Source: Variovorax paradoxus
Lineage (GTDB): Bacteria; Pseudomonadota; Gammaproteobacteria; Burkholderiales; Burkholderiaceae_C
NCBI RefSeq assembly: GCF_018614915.1
Contig: NZ_JAGGNU010000056.1
Span: 62,001 to 126,000 of the forward strand
Length of the DNA: 64,000 bases
Direction: 5' to 3'
Part shown: positions 35,905-44,711 of the stretch, piece after piece
How positions within the stretch are numbered: position 1 is the stretch's first letter
How the letters are laid out: each line of letters begins with the position of its first letter
Made by a program: the position numbers and the translations under genes
Notes under the pieces: model-generated
What the model was told of the DNA's origin: nothing
Seen by the model: only the letters and a program-made list of their open reading frames with translations
Database searches by the model: none

Positions 35905-37422
35905 CTATGCCGCAGCGCCGGCGCGCCGCTCCTTGCGCTCGGCCATTGCCTTGGCCATGCGCGGCAGGATCAGCACGGCGAGCACCACCACGATCAGCAC
36001 GAAGGACATGGGCCGCTGGAAGAACACCGTCGCGCTGCCCTCCCCGATCGACATCGCGTTGCGCAGCTGCGCTTCAGCGAGCGGGCCGAGGATCATGCCC
36101 ACCACCACCGGCGCGGTCGGGAAGTCGAAGCGCCGCATGACGACGCCCAGCACGCCGATGACGTACAGCAGCACCAGGTCGAAGGCGCTCTGGCGCATGC
36201 CGTAGGCACCGACCGTCGCGAAGATCAGGATGCCCGCATAGAGCTGCGGCTTCGGGATCTTGAGCAGCTTGACCCACAGGCCGACCATCGGCAGGTTCAG
36301 CACCAGCAGCATCACGTTGCCGATGTAGAGCGACGCGATCAGGGCCCACACCAGCGCGGCCGAGGTGGTGAAGAGCTGCGGCCCCGGCTGGATGCCGTAG
36401 TTCTGGAACGCACCGAGCAGGATGGCAGTGGTGTTCGAGGTCGGGATGCCGAGCGTGAGCAGCGGGATCAGCGCGGCCGTCACGGTCGCGTTGTTGGCGG
36501 CCTCGGGTCCGGCCACGCCTTCGATCGCACCCTTGGTGCCGAACTCGGCCTTGACGTCGTTCTTGGCCAGCTTCTTCTCGGTCGCGTAGCTCAGGAAGGT
36601 CGGGATCTCCGTCCCGCCCGCCGGAATGCAGCCGAAGGGCGTACCGATCGCGGTGCCGCGCAGCCAGGCCGGGATCGAGCGCTTCCAGTCGCGCGCCGTC
36701 ATGTGCACGCGGCTCAGCTTGTTCTGGCTTTCGACCACGCGGCCCTCGTAGAGCACCGCATAGAGCACTTCGGCCACCGCGAACAGGCCGACCGCGACCA
36801 GCACGATCTCGATGCCGTCGAGCAGCTCGGGAATGCCGCCGGTGTAGCGGCCCTGGCCGGAGATCTGGTCGAGGCCGATGCAGCCGGCGGCCAGGCCAAT
36901 GAAGAGCGCCGTCATGCCGCGCAGCGTGCTCTTGCCGAGCACCGCGCTCACCGTCGTGAAGGCCAGCACCATCAGCAGGAAGTATTCGGGCGGCCCGAGC
37001 TGGACGGCGAAGTCGGCCACGAAGGGCGCGAACAGCGTGACGATCACGGTCGCGATGCTGCCGGCCACGAAGGAGCCGATCGCGGCGGTGGCGAGCGCCG
37101 CCCCGGCGCGGCCGCTCTTGGCCATCTTGTTGCCTTCCATCGCCGTCACCATGCTCGCCGTCTCCCCCGGCGTATTGAGCAGGATCGAGGTGGTCGAGCC
37201 GCCGTACATGGCGCCGTAGTAGATGCCCGAGAAGAAGATCATCGAGGCCGTGATGTCGACCTTGCCGGTGATCGGCAGCAGCATCGCCACCGCCACCGCC
37301 GGGCCGATGCCGGGCAGCACGCCGACAGCCGTGCCGAGGGCGCAGCCCACCAGGCACCAGAGGAGGTTGGCGGGCGTGATCGCGGCGGCGAAGCCCTGCA
37401 TCAATGCGTTGAAGATGTCCAT
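35905..37422 (-). CDS. tctA: Tripartite tricarboxylate transporter large permease TctA
   Basis: 505 residues with about 11-12 TM segments. The TctA signature [17 protein letters not shown] near residue 38 and the [20 protein letters not shown] segment are present, as is [15 protein letters not shown] in the second half, all family landmarks. It forms the membrane channel with TctB. It is last in the tctCBA order, starting 1 bp after tctB ends. The usual substrates are citrate and other carboxylates. Confidence 0.95.
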   Translation of the reverse strand: MDIFNALMQGFAAAITPANLLWCLVGCALGTAVGVLPGIGPAVAVAMLLPITGKVDITASMIFFSGIYYGAMYGGSTTSILLNTPGETASMVTAMEGNKMAKSGRAGAALATAAIGSFVAGSIATVIVTLFAPFVADFAVQLGPPEYFLLMVLAFTTVSAVLGKSTLRGMTALFIGLAAGCIGLDQISGQGRYTGGIPELLDGIEIVLVAVGLFAVAEVLYAVLYEGRVVESQNKLSRVHMTARDWKRSIPAWLRGTAIGTPFGCIPAGGTEIPTFLSYATEKKLAKNDVKAEFGTKGAIEGVAGPEAANNATVTAALIPLLTLGIPTSNTTAILLGAFQNYGIQPGPQLFTTSAALVWALIASLYIGNVMLLVLNLPMVGLWVKLLKIPKPQLYAGILIFATVGAYGMRQSAFDLVLLYVIGVLGVVMRRFDFPTAPVVVGMILGPLAEAQLRNAMSIGEGSATVFFQRPMSFVLIVVVLAVLILPRMAKAMAERKERRAGAAA

Positions 37423-37423
37423 G

Positions 37424-37981
37424 CTAGATCCAGCCTGTCGTGGTCAGGCCCGGCAGGTTGATCGCCAGGAACTTGGTGAAGAGCCAGAACACGGGCGCCG
37501 AGATCAGCAGGCCGGTCACGATGTCGGTGAGCCAGGTGCGCGGCGCATTGACGGCTGCCTGGCCGCTGGCACGCCGCAGGCCCTGCACGGCCAGCAGGTA
37601 GCACAGCGTGCAGCTCAGGATGAAGCCGATGGTGGTGATCAGCGCCGCGTTGAGCAGCAGCCCGGCCGTCACCCAGGCGAAGCCGCTCCAGTAGGTCTGC
37701 AACGCGCCGGAAGGCGCGTCCATGTCGCGGAAGCCGCCGGTGCGCGACTCCCAGATGATCCATGCGCCACACACCGTGAGCGCGACCGACACCAGCCAGG
37801 GCAGGAAGTTGGGGCCGACGCCGCCGTAGCCGGCCTCGGACGAGATGCCGATCGCGCCGAAGCCGAGCGCCAGGCCGGTGAGCAGGATGCCGATGCCGAC
37901 CAGCGTCTGCGGCCAGAGGGCGCGTGGCGATTCGGGCTCGAGCGACGCGTATCCGCTCGCGGGAGGGTCGATGTTGGACAT
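37424..37981 (-). CDS. tctB: Tripartite tricarboxylate transporter small permease TctB
   Basis: 185 residues with four hydrophobic segments and a GGVGPNFLPWLVS motif near residue 60 matching the family. TctB is the small, poorly conserved membrane subunit. Its start lies 82 bp after tctC, and that gap holds a GC hairpin. The N-terminal 30 residues are polar and probably cytoplasmic. Confidence 0.88.
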   Translation of the reverse strand: MSNIDPPASGYASLEPESPRALWPQTLVGIGILLTGLALGFGAIGISSEAGYGGVGPNFLPWLVSVALTVCGAWIIWESRTGGFRDMDAPSGALQTYWSGFAWVTAGLLLNAALITTIGFILSCTLCYLLAVQGLRRASGQAAVNAPRTWLTDIVTGLLISAPVFWLFTKFLAINLPGLTTTGWI

Positions 37982-38019
37982 TGTTCTGGACCTCGCGTTG
38001 GGTCAGGGAAGACAAAGGA

Positions 38020-38037
38020 GCACGCCGCCGGGCGTGC
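38020..38037 (-). other. GC-rich hairpin between tctC and tctB
   Basis: A perfect 7-bp stem (GCACGCC/GGCGTGC) with a 4-nt loop lies between the stop of tctC and the start of tctB. Such hairpins after binding-protein genes often protect the upstream mRNA, which gives more binding protein than membrane subunits. On the minus strand it is followed by TCCTTTGTCTTCC, so partial termination is also possible. Confidence 0.5.
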
Positions 38038-38063
38038 CCCCGCGCTCTCGCAACGGCGCGCGC

Positions 38064-39023
38064 TCAGACCATGCCGGACTTGATCATGGTCGCGCGCAGG
38101 CTCGCGAACTCGTCGTCCACGAATTTGGCGAAGGCCTCGCCCGACAGCACGGCCGGCGTCCAGTCGTTCTTCTTCATGGCCTCGTTCCAGGTCGGCGTCT
38201 TGATCGCCGCCAGCACCAGGTCGGTCAGCGCCTTGCGCTGCTCGGCCGTGATGCCGGGCGCGCCATAGACGCCGCGCCAGTTGCCGATCTCGACGTCGAT
38301 GCCCTGCTCCTTGAGCGTCGGCACGGTGCTGCCCGGCAGGCGCGTGCCGGAGGTGACGGCGATGGCCCGCATCTTGCCGGTCTTGATGTACTCGGCAAAC
38401 TCGCTGTAGCCGCTGCCGCCGACCGTGACGTTGCCGCCCAGGATGGCCGCCGTGGCCTCGCCGCCGCCGCGGAACGCGACGTAGTTGATCTTGGACGGAT
38501 CGACGCCGACCTTCTGCGCGATCATGGCCGCGGCGATGTGCTCGGTGGAGCCGCGCGAGCCGCCACCCCACTTGACGCTGCCCGGGTCTTTCTTGAGCTG
38601 CTCGACCACGTCCTTCATGGTCTTCAGCGGCGAGCTCGCCGGCAGCACGAACACGTTGTACTCGCTCGTGATGCGCGCGATCGGCGTGGCCTGCGACAGG
38701 TTGACCGGCGGCTTGCCGGTGATGATGCCGCCCAGCATCACGGCGCCCATCACCATCATCGCGTTGGGATCGCCCTTGGAGCCGTTGACGAACTGGGCCA
38801 GGCCGAGCGCGCCGGCGGCGCCGCCCTTGTTGTCGTAGGTCACCGTGTCGGCCAGCTTGCTGTCGGTCAGCGCCTTGCCCAGCGCACGGCCCGTGGTGTC
38901 CCAACCGCCGCCCGGATTGGCCGGGATCATCATCTTGACGTTGGGGCCGGCCCAGGCCGAGAGTGGCAGGGCACCGGTGGCGGCCAGGGCGGCCATGGAC
39001 TTCAGAAAGGTATCTCGACGCAT
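38064..39023 (-). CDS. tctC: Tripartite tricarboxylate transporter binding protein TctC (Bug family)
   Basis: 319 residues. The signal peptide (FLKSMAALAATGALPLSAWA) is preceded by AAGGAG before the ATG. The mature part has the Bug-family start VKMMIPANPGGGWDTTGRALG. The ligand-site segments MVMGAVMLGG and VKWGGGSRGSTEHIAA follow, with the two lobes expected. It is the extracytoplasmic receptor that delivers a carboxylate to TctAB. It is the first gene of tctCBA and is divergent from tctDE. Confidence 0.92.
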   Translation of the reverse strand: MRRDTFLKSMAALAATGALPLSAWAGPNVKMMIPANPGGGWDTTGRALGKALTDSKLADTVTYDNKGGAAGALGLAQFVNGSKGDPNAMMVMGAVMLGGIITGKPPVNLSQATPIARITSEYNVFVLPASSPLKTMKDVVEQLKKDPGSVKWGGGSRGSTEHIAAAMIAQKVGVDPSKINYVAFRGGGEATAAILGGNVTVGGSGYSEFAEYIKTGKMRAIAVTSGTRLPGSTVPTLKEQGIDVEIGNWRGVYGAPGITAEQRKALTDLVLAAIKTPTWNEAMKKNDWTPAVLSGEAFAKFVDDEFASLRATMIKSGMV

Positions 39024-39125
39024 GCTGTCTCCTTCGATCTAGGGAACCTGAACGCCCGCTATGATGCGCCGCCCCGCTGTCAGTTGGCTGTCCGGCGCAC
39101 TGGGGTAAACACCGAAATTCCGGCC

Positions 39126-39806
39126 ATGAAGCTGCTGCTAGTCGAAGACGATCCGTCGATGCAAACCACGCTGCAGCGCACCCTCGGCCGCCGCATGATC
39201 GACGTGCGTTTGTGCGGCGACGGCGCAGAGGCGCTCGCGCAGTGGCGCGCCCTCGAGCCCGACGTGGTGGCGCTCGACCTCAGCCTGCCCACGCTGGACG
39301 GCCTGCAGGTGCTGGCGCAGGCGCGCGCCGAGGGCCTGCGCACGCCGGTGCTGCTCCTGACCGCGCGCGGCACGGTCGGCGACCGCGTCGTCGGACTCAA
39401 CGCGGGTGCCGACGACTACCTGCCCAAGCCCTTCGACCTCGACGAACTCGAAGCGCGCATCCGCGCCCTGCATCGGCGCCACCAGAGCGCCGGGCCGGAG
39501 GCGGCGACCTATCTGCAGCAGGTCGGCGGATTGCGCTACGAAGCCGACAGCGGCGCCATCTACCACCGTGCCGAGGTGCTCGAACTCACGCCGCGCGAGC
39601 TCGCGCTGCTGAAGGCGCTGATGGTCAAGCCGGGCCACGCGGTCAGCAAGGAGCGCCTGTTCGAGCTGGTCTTTCCCGGCGAGGCGGACGTGCAGTACGA
39701 GGCGATCGAGGTCGTCGTTTACCGGTTGCGCAAGAAGCTGGCCGGCACCGGCGCAGTCTTGATGACGCTGCGCGGCCTGGGCTATCTGCTGCGCGAAGAA
39801 CGATGA
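39126..39806 (+). CDS. tctD: OmpR-family response regulator TctD
   Basis: 226 residues. The receiver has Asp8/Asp9, phospho-acceptor Asp51 in VALDLSLP and Lys in LPKPFD. The winged-helix domain (about 130-226) has LELTPRELALLKALM and a VVVYRLRKKLAGTG recognition helix. It is divergent from tctC with 102 bp between the starts, the usual place for TctD control of tctCBA. The stop overlaps the start of the sensor gene (ATGA). Confidence 0.92.
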   Translation: MKLLLVEDDPSMQTTLQRTLGRRMIDVRLCGDGAEALAQWRALEPDVVALDLSLPTLDGLQVLAQARAEGLRTPVLLLTARGTVGDRVVGLNAGADDYLPKPFDLDELEARIRALHRRHQSAGPEAATYLQQVGGLRYEADSGAIYHRAEVLELTPRELALLKALMVKPGHAVSKERLFELVFPGEADVQYEAIEVVVYRLRKKLAGTGAVLMTLRGLGYLLREER

Positions 39807-41218
39807 TGCGGCCCGTCTCGCTGCGCGCCAGGCTGCTGGTCGGCATCCTGGCACCCGTCGCACTGTTCATCGTGATCAACAGCGTGAGCCTCTATCGCCA
39901 GAGCCTCGCGGCCGCGACCACCGCCTACGACCGCACGCTGCTGGCCTCGGCCAAGACCATCGGCGAGCAGCTCGACGTCGAGGGCTACGACGAAGCCGCG
40001 TCGCTGCGCGCCATCGTCCCCTACTCCGCACTCGAAGCCTTCGAGGCCGACAACCAGAGCCGCATGTTCTACCGCGTGTCGTCGCAGGAGGGCGAAATGA
40101 TCTCGGGCTTTGCCGAGCTGCCCTTCTGGCGCGGCCGGCTTCCGGACCGCCCCCCCTATGCGGCACTGGTGGATTTCTACGATGCGCGCTTTCGCGAGCA
40201 GCCGGTGCGCGTGGCGGTGCTGCTGCAGCCGGTGGCGAGCGCGCGCGGGCGCGGCATGGCCGTGGTGCAGGTGGCCGAAACGCTGGAGCTGCGCGAGACG
40301 CTGGCGCGCAAGCTGCTGATCGACACGCTCTGGCGCCAGCTGGTGCTGCTCGGGGTGATCGCAGGGGTCACGGTGTTCGTGGTGCAGCGCGCGACACGGC
40401 CGGTCCGCCAGCTGGGCGAAGCCATCGAAGCCCGCGCCGCCGACGATCTTTCTCCCATCGATGCGCCCGATGCGCCGCGCGAGCTGCGGCCGCTGGTCGA
40501 CGCCACCACCCGGGTCATGGGGCGGCTGCAGCAGTTGCTGGACCACCAGAAGCGCTTCGTGCGCGACAGCGCGCACCAGCTGCGCACGCCGCTGGCCGTG
40601 TTGAAAGCCCAGGTGCAGTCGGCGCGCCGCGGCGACGTGCCGACAGAGCAGGCGCTCGGCGAGATCAGCGAAACGGTGGAGCGCGCGACCGTGCTCGCCA
40701 ACCAGATGCTCGCGCTCGCCAAAGTGGAGCAGTTGCGCCAGCAGCCCGAGTGGGTGACGCTGGAGCTCGGCGAGGCGGTGCGCCAGGTCGCGCTCGACCT
40801 GTCGCCGCTCCTCGCGGACAAGGCGCTGGACTTCGAACTCTCGGTCGACGCCGCGCCGGTGCTGGTGCGCGCGCACCGCTGGATGCTGCAGGAGCTCGCG
40901 CGCAACCTGCTGCACAACGCCGTCAAGCACAGTCCGCACGGCGGCGCGCTCGCGGTCCGCGTGCATGCCGAGGGCGACATGGCGATGCTCGGCGTGCGCG
41001 ACGACGGCCTCGGCATTTCCGACGAATTGCGGCAACGCCTGTTCGCGCCCTTCGCGGCCGGCGACCTGGCCAACGGGTCCGGACTCGGGCTGGCCATCTG
41101 CCGCGAGATCGTGCTTGCGCTGGACGGCCGCATCTCGCTCGACAACCGGGAAGCCGGCGGACAGCACGTCGGCCTGGATGCCGTCGTGCATCTTCCGCTG
41201 GCCCGCGACAATTACTGA
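39803..41218 (+). CDS. tctE: Sensor histidine kinase TctE
   Basis: 471 residues. TM1 (RLLVGILAPVALFIVINSV) and TM2 (LVLLGVIAGVTVFVV) flank a periplasmic domain of about 150 residues (2CSK-N type). HAMP, HisKA with His258 in DSAHQLRTPL, and HATPase with NLLHNAVKHSP and GSGLGLAIC follow. It pairs with TctD and should sense the tricarboxylate outside the membrane. The start used is the first of two adjacent ATGs, which overlaps the tctD stop. Confidence 0.92.
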   Translation: MMRPVSLRARLLVGILAPVALFIVINSVSLYRQSLAAATTAYDRTLLASAKTIGEQLDVEGYDEAASLRAIVPYSALEAFEADNQSRMFYRVSSQEGEMISGFAELPFWRGRLPDRPPYAALVDFYDARFREQPVRVAVLLQPVASARGRGMAVVQVAETLELRETLARKLLIDTLWRQLVLLGVIAGVTVFVVQRATRPVRQLGEAIEARAADDLSPIDAPDAPRELRPLVDATTRVMGRLQQLLDHQKRFVRDSAHQLRTPLAVLKAQVQSARRGDVPTEQALGEISETVERATVLANQMLALAKVEQLRQQPEWVTLELGEAVRQVALDLSPLLADKALDFELSVDAAPVLVRAHRWMLQELARNLLHNAVKHSPHGGALAVRVHAEGDMAMLGVRDDGLGISDELRQRLFAPFAAGDLANGSGLGLAICREIVLALDGRISLDNREAGGQHVGLDAVVHLPLARDNY

Positions 41219-41220
41219 AT

Positions 41221-41646
41221 ATGGATCGCCTGCGCATCGACAAGTGGCTCTGGGCCGCACGCTTCTTCAAGACCCGCTCGCTCGCCGCCGAAGAAATCGG
41301 CAAGAACCGCGTGCAGGTCAACGGCGACGTGGCGAAGGCCTCGCGCGAGGTGAAGGTGGGCGATACGGTGAGCCTGCGTCTCGGCGTGCTGACCCGCATC
41401 GTCCTGGTGCGTGGCCTCAGCGGCCAGCGCGGACCGGCTCCGGTCGCGCAGCAGCTCTATCAGGAAACGCCCGAAAGCCTGGCGGCGCAGGCGGCCGCAC
41501 GCGAGCAGCGCCGCATGGGCAGCGAGCCGGCGCTCAGCATCGAGCAAGGGCGCCCTACCAAGCGCGACCGGCGGGAGCTCGACCAGGCGCGCCATGTCGA
41601 CTGGGACAGCCGCTGGAGCGCTTCGCTGGACCCGGAGGACGACTGA
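41221..41646 (+). CDS. hslR: Hsp15-like RNA-binding S4-domain protein
   Basis: 141 residues. An N-terminal S4 domain (LRIDKWLWAARFFKTRSLA, then VQVNGDVAKASREVKVGD) matches Hsp15, the heat-shock protein that binds 50S subunits carrying a stranded nascent chain. A charged C-terminal tail is rich in Arg and Asp (KRDRRELDQARHVDWDSRW). It starts 2 bp after tctE, perhaps by read-through. No heat-shock promoter was recognised. Confidence 0.9.
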   Translation: MDRLRIDKWLWAARFFKTRSLAAEEIGKNRVQVNGDVAKASREVKVGDTVSLRLGVLTRIVLVRGLSGQRGPAPVAQQLYQETPESLAAQAAAREQRRMGSEPALSIEQGRPTKRDRRELDQARHVDWDSRWSASLDPEDD

Positions 41647-41694
41647 ACTCGCGTACCCTCTCGGGCTTGTCCTTTCCGAGAGGAGTGCCAGCGC

Positions 41695-42501
41695 ATGCCC
41701 GGTTTCAAGAAATACCGCGTCGGCAGCAAATTCAAGCTGAGCGCCATCGATTCCGCCGACACCGCCTTCCTCGAGGGACACGAGGACGCGCAGCGCGAGC
41801 GGCTCGATACGCTGGCGGCCGAGCTCGACGACCTGCAGAATCTGCTGCATGCCGAAGGCCGGCGCAAGCTGCTGCTGGTGCTGCAGGGCATGGATACCAG
41901 CGGCAAGGACGGCACCATTCGCTGGGTGTTCTCGCGCACCTCGCCGCTCGGCGTGCGGGTGACGGCCTTCAAGGTGCCGAGCGAGGACGAACGTGCGCGC
42001 GACTTCCTCTGGCGCTGTCATGCGGTGGTGCCGCGCAGCGGCGAAATCATGGTGTGGAACCGCAGCCACTACGAAGACGTGCTGGTGCCGGTGGTCGAAG
42101 GCTGGATCGACCCGGCCGAAACGCGCCGCCGTTATGCGCAGATCGACGACTTCGAGCGCCTGCTCACCGAAACCGGCACCGTGATCGTCAAATGCATGCT
42201 GCACATCGGCGAGGACGTGCAGCGCGAGCGCCTGCAGGCGCGCATCGACGAGCCCGACAAGCGCTGGAAATTCAGGCTGGACGACCTGGACGTGCGCAAA
42301 AAATGGAGCGACTACCAGCGCGCCTATGAAAAAGCCCTGGCCGCCACTTCCAGCGCCCACGCGCCCTGGCACGTGGTGCCGGCCGACAGCAAGCGCCATC
42401 GCAACCTGATGATCGCGCAACTGCTCGTCAACACCCTGCGCGAGATGAAGCTCAAGCCGCCGCCCGGCGATCCGGCCCTGGAGGGACTGGTCGTCAAATA
42501 G
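41695..42501 (+). CDS. ppk2: Polyphosphate kinase 2 family protein
   Basis: 268 residues, a single-domain PPK2. Walker A is GMDTSGKDGT (65-74), followed by VFSRTSPLGVRVTAFKVPSE in the lid region and WNRSHYEDVLV, the Walker B-like PPK2 motif. The enzymes transfer phosphate between polyphosphate and nucleoside mono- or diphosphates. The length and motifs fit the single-domain classes; whether it prefers AMP, ADP or both cannot be decided here. A GAGAGGAG ribosome site stands before the ATG. Confidence 0.92.
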   Translation: MPGFKKYRVGSKFKLSAIDSADTAFLEGHEDAQRERLDTLAAELDDLQNLLHAEGRRKLLLVLQGMDTSGKDGTIRWVFSRTSPLGVRVTAFKVPSEDERARDFLWRCHAVVPRSGEIMVWNRSHYEDVLVPVVEGWIDPAETRRRYAQIDDFERLLTETGTVIVKCMLHIGEDVQRERLQARIDEPDKRWKFRLDDLDVRKKWSDYQRAYEKALAATSSAHAPWHVVPADSKRHRNLMIAQLLVNTLREMKLKPPPGDPALEGLVVK

Positions 42502-42609
42502 CCGGGCCTCGGGGGCATCTCCCCCAAATGGCGTATTGAAGGGGTCCCGGGCCCGGTGAGAGACTTCGCGCTCGCTCGATTCCGGGCCATCACTACCCCA
42601 AGGACAAAG

Positions 42610-42786
42610 ATGGACGCCTTGACCTATTCGGAGCTGCTCACGGGCCTTCTGGCGGCGCTCGGCACCGGCATGCTGTTGCTCACGGCAACCAGCAGGGCGC
42701 CGAAGGCGCTGCATGACGAAATCGCGCACAGGGTCGAACAGTCGATCGCCGTGCTCGACGACTACCAGGACGAACGCTGGCGTTGA
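42610..42786 (+). CDS. Small predicted membrane protein
   Basis: 58 residues, not recognised. One hydrophobic segment (LLTGLLAALGTGMLLLTAT, about 9-27) is followed by a charged helix (HDEIAHRVEQSIAVLDDYQ). The ATG at 42610 follows an AAGGAC sequence 6 bp upstream. It lies between PPK2 and the convergent IclR gene. The call rests on the TM segment, the spacing and codon use similar to its neighbours. Confidence 0.5.
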   Translation: MDALTYSELLTGLLAALGTGMLLLTATSRAPKALHDEIAHRVEQSIAVLDDYQDERWR

Positions 42787-42799
42787 CGCAAGCGCGCAA

Positions 42800-43630
42800 T
42801 CAAAGATCGGTCAGCTCGTCGTTGATGGCGCGTGCCGTCCGCAGCAGCTGCGGAACCAGTCGGCGCAGCACGTCGGCCAGCAGCCAGCGCGGCGAAGGCA
42901 CTGCGATGTTGACGGCGCCGACCGGCTCGCCCGCACGATTCACCAGCGCCGCCGCGACGGAGATGTCGCCCACGAAGGCTTCCTGGTCGTTCAGCGCATA
43001 GCCGAGTTCGCGCGCCCTCGCGAGCGCGGCACGCAGTCCCGGAAGATCGGTCACGGTGCGCTTGGTCATCGGCGTACGCCTGGCGTCCGCCAGCGTCGCC
43101 AGCGCCGCATCTTCGTCGAGCTGCGCCAGGATCGCCCGGCCGGCCGCGGTGCAGAAGGCCGGCAGGCGCGAACCCACGTGCAGGTCGACGCTGACCGCAT
43201 GCAGGCTCGGGAAGCGCGCCACATAGACGATCTCGTCGCCTTCCAGCTCCATCAGGTTCACCGTCTCGCCGGTCTTGCGGTTCAGCGCCTCGAGATGCGG
43301 CGTCGCCTTGTCGCGCAGGCGGTCCGTCGCCAGCACGGTATGGCCGAACTCGAGCATGCGTCCTGACAGCGTGAAGGCCCGGGTCACTGGATGCTGCCGC
43401 AGGTAGCCCAGCGCGTGCAGCGTGTGCGTGACGCGCTGCACCGTGCTGCGGTCCATCTGCGCGATAGCCGCCAGTTCCGTCAACGCCACTGCGCGGCCGG
43501 CGGCATTGAGCGCCTCCAGCACCTGGAAGCACTTGGCCACCGAGCCGAGGAAGAGCGGGCTTCCATGCGCGGCACCGGCCTTGCGCGCCTGGCGAACGGC
43601 TGGTGGGACGGCGGATCTTGCGCGGGGCAT
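42800..43630 (-). CDS. IclR-family transcriptional regulator
   Basis: 276 residues from the ATG at 43630; an ATG at 43654 is the alternative and neither has a clear ribosome site. The N-terminal winged helix has SVAKCFQVLEALNAAGRAV and IAQMDRSTVQRVTHTLHALGYL. The effector-binding domain follows (about 95-276), with VGSRLPAFCTAAGRAILA. It is divergent from a Bug-type binding protein gene and the two downstream catabolic genes, so it probably controls them with an organic-acid ligand. Confidence 0.9.
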   Translation of the reverse strand: MPRARSAVPPAVRQARKAGAAHGSPLFLGSVAKCFQVLEALNAAGRAVALTELAAIAQMDRSTVQRVTHTLHALGYLRQHPVTRAFTLSGRMLEFGHTVLATDRLRDKATPHLEALNRKTGETVNLMELEGDEIVYVARFPSLHAVSVDLHVGSRLPAFCTAAGRAILAQLDEDAALATLADARRTPMTKRTVTDLPGLRAALARARELGYALNDQEAFVGDISVAAALVNRAGEPVGAVNIAVPSPRWLLADVLRRLVPQLLRTARAINDELTDL

Positions 43631-43676
43631 GGGTGGGCGGAGATGAGCGAGCATTATTGCATTGCGATACGCCTTA

Positions 43677-43705
43677 TTGATAAACAATACGGCAGCGGCT
43701 ACATT
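43677..43705 (+). promoter_or_regulatory. Sigma-70-type promoter TTGATA-N17-TACATT before the Bug-type gene
   Basis: The -35 and -10 boxes are 17 bp apart, and transcription would start close to 43712, almost at the ATG at 43715, so the mRNA may have nearly no leader. An ATTG-N5-CAAT dyad overlaps the -35 box, a likely place for the IclR regulator to bind. Confidence 0.5.
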
Positions 43706-43714
43706 GCGCGATTC

Positions 43715-44692
43715 ATGTTGAGGCGCTCCACACTCATCACGCTGCTGCTCGCCGCCGGCACGCTGTCAGGCGTCGCCGCTTCGCAGTCGGGTGCCTGGCC
43801 CGCCAAGCCGATCCGCCTGGTCGTCGCCTATCCGCCCGGCGGCAGCACCGACATCGCAGGGCGCCTGCTCGCGGAGGCCCTGGGACGCAGGTTGGGACAG
43901 CAGATCGTGGTAGATAACCGGTCCGGCGCCGGCGGTACCGTCGGCGCGCTGTCGGTGGTGCGCGCCGAGCCGGACGGCTATACCCTGCTGCTGGCCGCGT
44001 CGCCCGAAGTCTCCATCGCGCCGACGACCATGAAGTCGATGCCCTACGACCCGGTGAGGGAGCTGCAGCCGATCACGCTCGTCGGCCAGGTGCCTTTCCT
44101 GCTGGTGGTGAACCCCGCGCTTCCAATCGCCAATCTTCAGGAGTTCATCGCCTATGCCAAGGCCAACCCGAACAAGCTGAACTATGCCTCCTTCGGCAAC
44201 AACACCTCCAACCACCTGGCCGGCGAACTGTTCAAGTCGCTGACCGGCATCGATGCCATGCACGTGCCCTACAAGGGCAGCGGTCCGGCCATCGCCGACC
44301 TGATTGGCGGCCAGGTGCAATACAGCTTCGACACGCCACCCGCGGTGCTCGCCAACGTCAAGGCCGGCAAGCTGCGGGCGCTGGCCGTCGCCACTTCGCA
44401 GCGGCTGCCCAACGCGCCGGCGGTGCCCACCGCCGCCGAGGCGGGCTTGCCGGGCTTCGTCGCCGGCACGTGGTTCGGCCTGCTGGCGCCGGCGAAGACG
44501 CCGCGCGCCGTCATCGACCGGCTCAATGCGGAAATCGTGTCGCTGCTCGCCTCGCCCGAGCTCGGTGGGGCTTTCTCCGAACGCGACATCCTGCCCTCGG
44601 GCGGCTCGCCCGAGGCCTTCGGCCTGTTCATCCGCTCCGAAGTCGACAAGTGGAAGACGCTGGCGGCCAAGGTCGGCATCGTCGCCGAGTGA
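43715..44692 (+). CDS. Orphan Bug-family (TctC-like) binding protein
   Basis: 325 residues. The signal peptide (TLITLLLAAGTLSGVAAS) is followed by the Bug start KPIRLVVAYPPGGSTDIAGR. Two further family motifs are HVPYKGSGPAIADLIGGQVQ and VPTAAEAGLPGF. There is no tctA or tctB next to it. Such orphan receptors are very common in Burkholderiales and may use a permease elsewhere or act as pure sensors. It is the first gene of a three-gene unit with an amidohydrolase and an amino-acid oxidase. Confidence 0.9.
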   Translation: MLRRSTLITLLLAAGTLSGVAASQSGAWPAKPIRLVVAYPPGGSTDIAGRLLAEALGRRLGQQIVVDNRSGAGGTVGALSVVRAEPDGYTLLLAASPEVSIAPTTMKSMPYDPVRELQPITLVGQVPFLLVVNPALPIANLQEFIAYAKANPNKLNYASFGNNTSNHLAGELFKSLTGIDAMHVPYKGSGPAIADLIGGQVQYSFDTPPAVLANVKAGKLRALAVATSQRLPNAPAVPTAAEAGLPGFVAGTWFGLLAPAKTPRAVIDRLNAEIVSLLASPELGGAFSERDILPSGGSPEAFGLFIRSEVDKWKTLAAKVGIVAE

Positions 44693-44711
44693 CTTTTTCT
44701 GCCGGAAATCC

